A stretch of DNA of 64,000 nt from Nectonema munidae (lineage: Eukaryota > Nematomorpha > Nectonematoida > Nectonematidae): assembly GCA_030549495.1 (NCBI GenBank), contig JAUIRK010000921.1, forward strand, positions 310,001-374,000, given 5' to 3'. Position numbers and translations under genes: made by a program. The notes beneath the pieces were generated by a model. It searched no databases and had not been told where the DNA came from. It worked only from the letters and a program-made list of their open reading frames with translations. Below are positions 11,701 to 20,950 of the stretch, in pieces; positions within the stretch are counted from its first letter, which is position 1, and every line of letters starts with the position of its first letter.

Positions 11701-14700
11701 CTCAATCATATAGAATTAAGATGATTTTTCGCATAAAAAGATTTTCCACAATATTTTCCAACTTTTAAAATGAATTTTAGAAAGGAGAAAATTTACTTGA
11801 AAAGCTCTCAATACGTACGCTATGAAGGAAAGCGTCTTGACTTGAGAAATGATGAAATCTGCGAACAATTCTTTGTCTATATTATTCCTGAAATTCAAAA
11901 CACAAGTAAAATCGAAGATCAAATCATTGTTGCAAAAAAAGATATCGATACCTATTTTGAGGACAAATGCTAATGAATGTTATCATGTGAGGAATAAGGA
12001 TTTCAATTTCCGCGTGAATATTTGACTTGTACAACTGATATATCAGCACAACGATGACCGGAAGCTCGGAAAGAATCTTCAAGGACATTGTCGCTTTTGG
12101 CAGAAGCGTGCACTAAATATTTAACAAAGAAACATTAAAAACTCCACGTCTAAATAAGTATCGAAGCATTTTATTTTAATGACTTGACTAGGCTCCCTTT
12201 CGGACTACAACTTGGACTTCGATTAAGTTTGATAATAAAAGTCCATAAGTTAACTTATGAATGTAGATTAAATGGCGCTGAGTCTTCATAAATAAATAAA
12301 AGTTGTAAAGAAAATAAATTGAAAACGTTGAGTAAATCTTAAAAAACCTCCGTATAGTTTCCGGGCGTAAGAATAGGACTATTGTGATAGCTGCATCTCG
12401 TAAAAGGCGAGTAAATTGCTCATACATATTTTCTTCAACTACACAAATTTATCAATACATCTTCATTATAACACTCAGGGGCGAACATCCGGGTGGGCGA
12501 GGGGGGGGGGGGGCGAAAATGACCTTCGCCCCCCAATAATTTTCTATAAGTAAGAATTGCTACTTGTTTATAAAACATGTATGATGATCATGATATCTAT
12601 GTATGAATCATGTATGAAGAATGGAGACTTTCGAATCAATCAAACATCACATGCGAAGCTGCTCTGAAATTCCTATCGAACATATTTTACAGACGATGCG
12701 TGAGATCTATATAATAATAATCCATTGCTTCAATATGCACACAATAAGTCAGCAATGTTTATCACAGTGTCTCCTCTTTATAGTATTTTTGGGCAAATAC
12801 ATGTTGATGATCCACTAGATTTTCTCATCTTCTGTCACAGTGATTCTATTTCTCTTTCTCTCTCCTCTATTTTTCTCTTCCGCTTTCTCTGCTAAAACTC
12901 AATCATTCACTCAAGCTCTCTTCTTTCATTCAAGCCCTCTTCTCTTGTTAAGCCTTCCTATCTCATTCAGTTCTCTTCTCTCCAGTGACGTAGCTAGGCT
13001 GGGCATGAGGGGCCATGCCCACACTCCTATGTACCGCATGGTGCCCCATGCAACTTATGCGATATCAGTTTTTGAAAATTTCTCCAATGAAAGGATCAAG
13101 AAAGTATACAAAATGTTGCTCACGTTTTTTGTTTTTAAATTGTGCCCCCCCCCCTCCTATTAACTTTTTTCTGGTTACACCACTGCTTCTATCTAATTTG
13201 AATTTAGAGTTAAATTAAAATAGTTTCCAATTGTTACAATTTTATATAAATGAATATTGTTAGACTCGCTCTAAGAATTTTTTTCAACAAAGGTCATTTA
13301 ATTTTTATCACTACGTTTGTTACATTTGAAAACTTTTATTTTTTCGAGTCAAGAAATTTTTTTAATAGCTATTTGGGAATGAATATATATTTGAGCAGAG
13401 ATATCTTTTATAATGTTCGATTGGTAAATTTTATAAGTAACACTGTTCATAATCAAATACCTTTTTTAAAGAAAATTTGTTGATTATTATAGTAAAAATA
13501 TAATATCGAAACAAAACGTTTCAGTTGTTAAAAATGTACTTGATCTATTATTTATGACAGCTGTCAGAATTTTATTTGTAGACAAATATTCAAAAAAAAC
13601 GCAATGGTTTTCTTTTCTCGTATACTTTGATTTATGTTAGTTTGGTCCTCGGACATTTCGCCCCATTATTTTCATAAGACAGTTCGTCCCATGGAAAATT
13701 CGTTCCATTATTTCATAAGACAGTTCGTCCCATGGACAATTCGCCCCATTATTTTCATAAGACATTTTGTTTCATGGACAATTCGCCCCGTTATTTTTAT
13801 AAGATATTTTGTCTCATGGATAATTCTAAAAAATTAAGAGATAAAATGATTAATTTGAAATAATTTAATAGAGATAAAATAAACAAGAATATAAAAATTT
13901 TTAATAATTTTACACATTTAATAAGCAAAGATGGATGAAACAAATAGCCTATGAGACAATTTGTCCAGGGGGCAAATTGTTTTTGGGGCGAAATGTCTAT
14001 CGACCGTTAGATTAAATAATTTTTTAATTAAAAGGGCTAGCTACTTAAATGTTGGCTTTTGCTGTTTATAAAAATTTGAAAATATCAAATAAACTCTAAA
14101 TCTTTATGCCTCCTATTATTTTGAAATTATTCTGAGAACAGACGGTCCCATTTTAAAATAGTGAAAATTGCTTTATTAGTTTATTTTCTTTCCTTTCTCT
14201 CTTATGTTAATTTAGCAAATTTTTCAATTTTAAGTAAAAGGTAAGGTACAGCGGGTGTATTTTTGTTGACAAGGCACTGATGTACCGCTTATGTCAAACT
14301 ATGAACAAATTCGTATCGATGAGGAGTCGAATCCAGAGGCTTCCGTGCTAAGTCCATCATCTCAACCAACCTGCCATGCCACCCATAGAGTATGCTGTAG
14401 GGGGGTACGTCAAATTAGTTTCCAAAAACTTAAGTTCTACCCTAAAATTTTTTAGTTTTTGTTGAAGCTCTAGAACTTTTTCTGGTAAACTTTTTTTCCT
14501 TAAAATTTATTATAAAAGGCAAATTATTGCAAAATGTTAAAAGTCATTTTACTTTTTGTGGCTTGTATCAATTTAGCTTTTAAACTATTTTTGAATGATG
14601 CTGAGTAAAATGAAATAATGCGATCTTAATTTTTTGTTTGCACAATTATAATTTCATTTTATACACTTGCCCCTGAATCAATCACATTTTTTCATATAAA

Positions 14701-17700
14701 CATCGCAGGGTGTCTAGTAGACTCTTTGCCTTTAGACTACATTCACTCATAAAACTATCTAACCTTCAGTTATTTGTTTTCTCTATGAATCAAATATCCT
14801 TTCATCAATTCCTGTAATGTGCCTGGTAGACTACTTCATTTTTCAAATGAAAAGCCTATTCCACCCCCTAACAATTTTGGATTTTTTTAAACTAGTGTAT
14901 ATTCTGCAAACTTAATTAGAATATTTTCGCTGGAAGTAGAGTATTTAAAATCACAAATTTTGTAAAAAAAATATAAAGTAGTCTTATAAATTTAGGACTT
15001 TAGGTATGCGCTGAATACACTCTATTTTAAAGGGTCGACAGACATTTTGCCCCATAGATGATTCGCCACATAGACAATTCGCCCCATGGACAAATTGTCT
15101 CATAGGCTATTTGTTTCATCCATCTTTGTTTATTATATGTGTAAAATTATTAAAAAATTTTATATTCTTGTTTATTTTATCTCTATTAAATTATTTCAAA
15201 TTAATTTTTTTATCACTTTTAAATAATTTTAAATTATTGATGATGAAATTGAAGAAAAAGATAATTAAAATGATATTACAATTACAAGATATTAATTTTT
15301 ATTTTGTTTAAAAATTTTAAATATTTGTTTCATTTATAAAATAACTGCCTTTCAAAAAACTAAATAAAATTAAAATATAGCTATTTTTATTGAGATGAGT
15401 TGTGATATTAGGCAAAACGTTCATATGCCAAACCGTTTTAAGAAAAATAGTCTTATGAAAAAAGCGTAAAAGAGTCTAAAAAAATTGAAAAAACGGTTTT
15501 ATAAAACAATAGTGCTAATTGATCTGCATAAATAGAGTAAATTGTCTATGGCAAGAATTGTATTATAAAAATAGAGCAAATTTTTAATGGAAAGAATTGT
15601 ATTATAAAAATAGGACTGGAAGTTTTATAAAAATAAAAGAGCGCATTCTCTTATAAAAATAATGGGGCAAATTGAGCATGAGGCAAATCGTCTTATGAAA
15701 ATTATGAGGCGAATTATTTTATGAAAATAATGGGGCTGTTTTATGAAAATAGTTAGGCGAATTGTCCATGAGACAAAATGTCTTATGAAAATAATGGGGC
15801 GAATTGTCCATGAGACAAAATGTCTTATGAAAATAATGGGGCGAATTGTCCATGGGACGAACGGTCTTATGAAAATAATGGGGCGAATTGTCCTATGAAA
15901 ATAATCGGGTGAATTGTCCATGGGACGAACTGTCTTATAAAAATAATGGGGCGAATTGTCTTATAAAAAGAATGGGGCAAAATGTTTGAGGACCTTTTAA
16001 AGGATTGCTTGAATATTTGGTCTCCCGTGGTATTTCCAGACCACTAATTTTGAAAATTGCAACAAAAAAAATTTCGCCCCCCCCCCAATAATTTTGAGGA
16101 TGTGCGCCGCTGATAACACTGTAAATATATATACTATATGTGTCATGAACCTAAAGTTAATATCATTCACACCAATTTATCAAGACATCTTCATTATAAC
16201 ACTGTAAATATACATACTATATATGTGATTAACCTAAAGTAATCTCTTTACGATCAGCACCAATAATCCCTCTCAACACTCAGCAAGCAAGACACTCCAC
16301 GCTTTCATTTTACGTCATATACATCTGAAGAAGGTCATAGTGACCGAAATATTATTGCTAGTATTTTGTTAAATAAAAGATTTACTCAACGTTTTCAGTT
16401 TAACTTATGAATATCAGTTATGTATGGAGCTGAAGTCAAAGATAGAGTTGAAAATTTTGGCTTTAATCAACGCTACGAGTCGAAATCTAGTTGGTTAAAA
16501 ATTATTAAACTTGGAATGCGAACTCCATCTCTAACTCGGACTACTTAACCCTGAATAAAACTCAAAGTTTGAACGAAAAAAGTTTGAATATCAAAGAACT
16601 CTTTGTTCACGGAAAGTAAAAAACTCTTGGATAAAACAACCTTCATTATCAATCTAAATATTTGGTATCAGTGTAATAAAAATAATTTCGTAATATTTAA
16701 AACATAGCGTTAAGTTGAAATTATAGTATTAATTACCAGCCTCAAAAATGTATTTGTATGTTTAATTAACGCTTGCAAATACCAATATAGAGGTCTGATT
16801 TTGTCCTGCTTAGTGCGCTGAGTATACATTAATAAATATTTGCATTCGTATTGTAGAAAATTTTAGCTAACATGCCATTTTATGTAGAATCTATAAAAGA
16901 ACATCAGACAAGGGTTCCAGAAGAAAAGTTGCTACAAAATTGGAGCTACATGTTGAGATAGTGAAATACAAAAAGTAAATCTTACGGTATACAGTTTGGA
17001 GGCGTCTCGCTTCCTTTGCTTGGTATTAATGACACGCATGGTAAAGCTCTTGCTCAGAAGGGAGTCGATGTTGAGTTCGGAAACGTCTGAACAATAGACT
17101 TTGGAAGGAGATGAATCAAAAATGACGTCAACAAGGGAAATCGTGTCTTTAACTTTATTCACCAAAAACTTGAGAAAACCGTTCACCTGAAAAAAACAAT
17201 TTTGTAACGTCATTGAAAAAAGCTGTAGCAAAAGCGTGCCTCTGGCAGAAGAGCTGGTCTAAAATGTTTGAGCCATTCTTGAATGATTTTGATGATGGAC
17301 AGTGCATTGCTCTCATTTTCACATGGAAGTAATTCGAACAATTGAGAAAGGATTTGTCGAATGTAGATGCGGGTGTGGTCATTTGCTGGAAAGCGATATA
17401 TTATATCGAAGATCAATTTTCTCTTCTTCTGAAATGAAAGAGAAAGCATGAAAAGGTGAAATATAATGTGTTTTTAGCATATTTTGTCAATTTTCCTCGT
17501 TTTAAAGAAATTTTTACAAAAATGTAATAAATAGAATAATTTTTTTAGTGGTTTGTGATTGGTCTTTATTATTATTTGAGTAAATTATTATTTTCTAAAC
17601 TACACAGATAATGCATAATTTTATTTATCCTTGAAAGTTGCTTTGCAAGTTATAAAGAGAGATCTAAAGTCCTGTTTCTCAATATGGTTGTTGTAAACCA

Positions 17701-17997
17701 CATTACTGTTTGTCGACTGTGGTCGATAACTGGTTAAAAGGGGAGGCTAAGAATGAAAAGAAAGAACATACATTTTCAGTTTTTTCCTGAATGAAAGTAA
17801 TTGGACTTTCCTTCAAAAACTTCAAGAATGTTCTGACAGCAACATCGAGAAAAGCAGAATACTGAGATGGAACAATGATTTCCTTGCAGCAAAAGACAAA
17901 AAATTATGATTGATGAAAGAAAAATAAGGGCTTAGAGTGAATATTACTTCGAACTGATCACGGATTTTTTCCAAAGACTTGACTTTACATTCATCAG
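5749..17997 (-). CDS. Trrap: TRRAP/Tra1 (N-terminal part, 11 exons)
   Basis: TRRAP/Tra1 is the large PI3K-related pseudokinase scaffold that brings activators to the SAGA and NuA4/TIP60 acetyltransferase complexes in the nucleus. Exons in transcript order: 17948-17997, 17772-17882, 17240-17428, 16986-17186, 11952-12112, 11797-11887, 8919-9057, 8788-8866, 8171-8375, 8018-8122, 5749-5863. Phases join throughout, giving about 482 residues. Segments that align with animal TRRAP from memory include SLKILSELPVIVVLIYQLYK, KELFADFIISQVKTLSFIAY, TRKDILVALRHIQATHLR, SLADMVHHVRQSLPLREL, SCKLLLNLVECIK and IVKTLATGVKTVTWG. These lie in the N-terminal HEAT-repeat solenoid. All splice sites are GT-AG except the 17187-17239 intron, which appears to be GC-AG. 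The first exon found starts in phase with one base missing, so at least one upstream exon was not identified. The last donor, at 5748, leads into an intron running past position 1. No stop interrupts the model. Confidence 0.9.
5864..8017. other. TRRAP intron with AT-rich inverted tract
   Basis: The 2.15-kb intron is bounded by the donor at 8017 (gtgtat) and the acceptor at 5864-5865. Poly-A-rich GAAATTAAATTAAATTGA-type sequence at about 6350-6485 faces the complementary TTCAATTTAATT-type sequence at about 6715-6850, forming a loose low-complexity inverted repeat. A fragment on the minus strand near 5950-6010 with GAGTTCACATCCCG resembles a Pol III B box, but no A box was convincing. Confidence 0.45.
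9455..9615 (+). repeat. tRNA-derived SINE, copy 1
   Basis: A tRNA-like head carries a probable A-box stretch (GGTTGGTTAGATGCTGG) and a good B box (GGGTTCGATCCCG, about 9509). A non-tRNA tail containing GTGCCTT and GGTACCTTTACCTT follows. The same arrangement and tail occur on the opposite strand at about 14245-14395, which makes this a dispersed family and not a tRNA gene. It sits in a TRRAP intron. Confidence 0.65.
9743..9785. other. Hairpin with perfect 10-bp arms
   Basis: AGACCCCACA (9743-9752) and its exact reverse complement TGTGGGGTCT (9776-9785) flank a 23-nt loop in a GC-richer island within the TRRAP intron. It may be part of a repeat. The function is unknown. Confidence 0.5.
9790..11796. 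other. TRRAP intron, no gene recognised
   Basis: AT-rich intron sequence up to the acceptor side of exon 11797-11887. A 100-codon open frame at 10202-10504 (+) has no recognisable domain and a lysine/phenylalanine-rich composition typical of AT-rich noise. Confidence 0.4.
12983..13185. mobile_element. hAT MITE, 203 bp
   Basis: The ends CAGTGACGTAGCTAGG and, reverse-complemented, CAGTGGTGTAACCAG form inverted repeats. The 8-bp flanks are cttctctc (12975-12982) and cttctatc (13186-13193), 7 of 8 identical. The inner ends carry GGGGCCATGCCC and a poly-C run, a common look for small hAT derivatives. A pyrimidine-rich tract (12840-12982) precedes it. Confidence 0.75.
13644..14005. mobile_element. 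Foldback-like element, copy 1
   Basis: The terminal sequences GGTCCTCGGACATTTCGCCCC and (reverse complement of the right end) GGTCGATAGACATTTCGCCCC form inverted repeats. The left terminal region is a tandem array of a roughly 42-bp unit (TTTTCATAAGACAGTTCGTC / CCATGGACAATTCGCCCC). An AT-rich core follows, then an inner end with GATGGATGAAACAAATAGCC. The flanks gttagttt (13636-13643) and gttagatt (14006-14013) match at 7 of 8 positions, suggesting an 8-bp target duplication. Confidence 0.7.
14245..14395 (-). repeat. tRNA-derived SINE, copy 2
   Basis: On the minus strand, GGCAGGTTGGTTGAGATGATGG resembles an A-box region, GGATTCGACTCC a B box, and the tail carries GTGCCTTGTC and GCTGTACCTTACCTT. 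Aligned with the copy at 9455, head and tail match along the length with about 65-75% identity by eye. It lies between the two foldback-like elements inside the hAT composite. Confidence 0.6.
15033..15994. mobile_element. Foldback-like element, copy 2, expanded
   Basis: Same family as 13644-14005 but in opposite orientation and longer. The inner end is GGTCGACAGACATTTTGCCCC and the outer end, reverse-complemented, is GGTCCTCAAACATTTTGCCCC. The shared AT-rich core (15105-15215) is nearly identical to the reverse complement of 13815-13925. The outer array (about 15600-15990) holds more copies of the 42-bp unit than copy 1. Exact octamers ttttaaag flank it (15025-15032 and 15995-16002), so it inserted independently and is not simply the other arm of copy 1. 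A 98-codon open frame on the minus strand is only this repeat read through. Confidence 0.75.
16113..16430. repeat. Tandem 83-bp duplication and possible Penelope-like tail
   Basis: An 83-bp unit is duplicated (AACACTGTAAATATA at 16115 and 16198). Further right, CTGAAGA, a perfect GGTCA-TAG-TGACC hairpin and GAAA at 16325-16349 resemble the core layout of the hammerhead-like motifs near the ends of Penelope-like elements, with one core base changed. A 21-bp string at 16377-16397 recurs as an exact reverse complement at 12320-12340 across the hAT insertion, so the surrounding repeat has inverted ends. Confidence 0.4.
17187..17239 (-). other. Trrap: Probable GC-AG intron, 53 bp, in TRRAP
   Basis: Exon 17240-17428 encodes the segment ending LLPE and the next exon begins VNGFLKFLV, which lines up without gap against the family segment QEIHHFLDFV. 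The only junction that keeps the frame uses donor GAG|gcacgc and a clean acceptor ttttttcag. Reading through the interval meets a TGA. The only GT dinucleotide inside it (acgttaca) lies beyond that stop. Confidence 0.6.
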
Positions 17998-20930
17998 CTG
18001 TTGAAATAGAGTTAAAAAAAGTATGCAATATAAATATAGAAGCTTTTAAAGATATAAAATGAAACAGGCTGAAGTAAACTTCTTTCCCCCTTTATTCAGT
18101 AAATAAAATTATTTTTCTTTATAAAATTTTGGAATTAAAATTTTAACAATTTAAACTGCTAGGCACCAAAACTTATAATTACGAAAAAGGGAACCCTTTT
18201 AAGATGAATTTTCAAAAACTATGGTGATCATCAAGAGAACATAATAGTGTTGTAAAAGATGATGAAGAGAAATGAGGAAAAGTAATTTTATCAATAGAGA
18301 TAAAGCACAATTATTAAAGTTGATTTAAACACTTGAATCTTGATATTATCTTGATAATATCAGATTCTAGAGTTTGTTGGAGTGGAAATGAGGTTAAAAC
18401 TTTAAAAATTCAGCGTTATCTAATATATGTCCCCATAAAAATCCAATTATAATATTACTGAGGAATATAGTGGATTATATATTAGGCCAAATCTTTATAA
18501 AAAGAATATTTCCACTCTATGATTCTTTTTCAACTTAAGTTAAGCAGAAGGCTAAGATAACATATTTTGTGGTTAAGATATAGGGAAAGGATTTGTTGTA
18601 ACAATCTTACATCTTCCCCAAAAATGGCGTTCTCTCCACTTTCTAATTGACTTAAGATAAAAAAAGACTAATAGAGACGAAAGATCCTTTTAATAAAGAT
18701 TTACCACCCTATCTACTATATTACTTGTTGATATTTTGCAATCATATAAGGATAGCCCTTCAGCTTCACCCTTATAACAAATGATATTTTTATAATAAAT
18801 TTATTACTTAGCGTTTAATTATTTTAAATTATTTTTATTTGCAATTCCAAATCTTGCAGTAAATTCAGAATTAGATTGACACTTATATTCGGTAAACCAT
18901 GTCCAGCTCAACGAGGCATGCGTTTTGCATAAAAAAATGGTTTTTCAAATTCTATAACACTCATTGAAAAAGATAAGTTGACAATTGTTTTCAAAAATTC
19001 TGCTGTTTATCCCATTCAGACAAAAGCAGACTATTTTCATTACGACAGTCACTGGTGACAATTTACATCTGAAAATTAAGCCTTCCAGGATCTATTTACC
19101 ACCGGTGCGCCAAGTAATAAAAATCATCTACTTAAAATATATCATTTTTGGGTCCAAATTTTTCTCACTTCTTCTAAATTGTCTTTTTCAGTTGCATTTT
19201 GTATTTTAGGAAACCATTTCTTTTAAAAAAATACAATTTAGAATTGAAAACAAAAATTTAGAACTTAAAAAACTATTTAAAATTTAAAAAAGATAATTTG
19301 AAATTCAAAAAAAAATTTAACTAAAAAGGGTACTAATTCTCGTACAAAGTGTTATTCATAATTAAAAATTCTAAGTTCACTTGTATTCGATCATCATCAC
19401 TAGCCGTACATTGTGTGATATCCCGTGTTCGGCTATTGAAGACTCATAATTTTCACTTTGTGTATACAAACAATTAGATTTGAACTGGGGTTTAGTTGCT
19501 GTGCATGAGCATCAACCAAATAGGCATCAAAAGTTTGCTTTGATTATCTTTATTCTACTTATGAATTGAATGTACAATTGCGGTCTTGAAACAAGAAACA
19601 CAAAAAACAGGTTTTTCACAGAGTGTAAGGTTAGTGATGTCGAATACAAGAGAACTTACAATTTCTAGTTTAAAATGGTATATATAAAATTCCATTGAAA
19701 AGGAAGTAGTCATTAATCTCCAAAATTATAAATTTCGATAATGAAAAAGTTGAGGCATGAAGTCGTGGGAAAATTAATTGTATGACTAATGCTTCTTTTA
19801 TTTTATATTTCATAGCCTTTTTTATTTACACTTTTATCTCAAATATTCAGTGCAATACAAGTGTTTATAAAAAATAACTCATGAGTTATATTTAAGTAAA
19901 ATATATTATGGAGGTTTAAAAATATGATAAAACTCTGGTAAGAAAAATAAATCAGGTAAAGTTTTATTCAAAGATAAAACAAGATAAATGACTGAAGTAC
20001 ATAGTCTTTCATTTTAAATTTATTTAAAAGATCTAAGTATAACACTACTCTCTGATAAAATAGTTCATGTCCTAAAAAAAATCTTTTTAGGTTAATGATA
20101 ACGTAATTCAAATAGTACAAAATTTTTGTATTATCTCATCACTCGTATGAAATGGGTTTATATAGTAAATGTAAAAATAAAAAACAAATGATTATAATTA
20201 TATTAAAAAAAGTCTTCAAAATTAATTTTTTGCTAAGTATTATTTTTTTTAAGGATAATTCTTGTTTTAATAATCATCAGTAACACAAATGAGTTAAAAA
20301 CTTCTTTTAACTAAAATAAGTCTAAACAAATACTACATAATATAAAAAATTTTTACTTAATAATTTAAAATTAATATGAAAAATATTTTGTATATGTTAC
20401 TTAAAGCATTATTTGAAAAATTCAATATTTCAGAGCGCCAAAAACTCATTTTAAAAATCAAAGTTAGACATTTTATAATTAAACAAAAAAATGTTATATA
20501 AAAATTATAATTTAAAAAATCTGTAAATTGGTTGGTTGGGTGGAAATTATCAAATACTTTAGCCGTAAGGCTATATGCTTGCATTATGCTTGAAGATGGT
20601 TTGTTACAATTTTGAAATTTTGTTTTTAAGAATCGGAAGCTTAGAAAAATAATGCACTATTGTTTTATTACTTACAGAGATGATTGCATATCATAAAAAA
20701 AATATAATTATTCATATTAGATGTATTGAATCCCTATTGGATATTTTTGATATATTTGCAATATGCTTGAAGAAAATATAAAAAAAGTTAAAGCATCAAT
20801 TCTGTCAATTTTGAGGTAAAGAATAAGAATAGGATCTTATTAACCATGTCACATTGACTTCACTTCCTCCCTCTAAAACTGTCAAATAACTTATATATAT
20901 ATACTTATTTTTATTGAGCCTCAATGGTTG
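17998..20930. other. Region upstream of recognised TRRAP exons
   Basis: This stretch should contain the missing TRRAP first exon(s) and promoter unless they lie farther right. No start codon could be assigned. The sequence is AT-rich, with a poly-A-rich AAATTTAGAATTGAAAA-type tract at 19220-19320. One candidate plus-strand exon is listed separately. Confidence 0.4.
19020..19113 (+). CDS. Possible isolated exon, unknown gene
   Basis: Preceded by a reasonable acceptor (tttatcccattcag) and followed by a donor (caa|gtaata), the 94-bp interval reads QKQTIFITTVTGDNLHLKI then KPSRIYLPPVRQ in one open frame. The base composition is more balanced than its surroundings. I do not recognise the protein. 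It would be transcribed away from TRRAP. It could equally be chance or an old repeat. Confidence 0.25.
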
Positions 20931-20950
20931 TTAGGGTGTACCTCTCAGCG

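Larger units (their letters stand above)
12476..16112. mobile_element. hAT-like composite element with 8-bp TSD, nested insertions
   Basis: The ends are CAGGGGCGAACATCC on the left and, as reverse complement, CAGCGGCGCACATCC on the right, each followed inward by a run of G and GCGAAA. The octamer ataacact flanks both sides exactly (12468-12475 and 16113-16120), as expected for hAT elements. It interrupts an 83-bp tandem duplication, whose second copy of ataacact is at 16196-16203. Inside are a hAT MITE (12983-13185), two foldback-like elements (13644-14005, 15033-15994) and a SINE. No transposase is recognised, so it is a non-autonomous carrier. It accounts for most of the 4.87-kb TRRAP intron. 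Confidence 0.75.

Noticed and set aside
15625-15921. 98-codon repetitive open frame on the minus strand
   Set aside because: It is the 42-bp tandem unit of a foldback-like element, which happens to be open because the unit length is a multiple of three.
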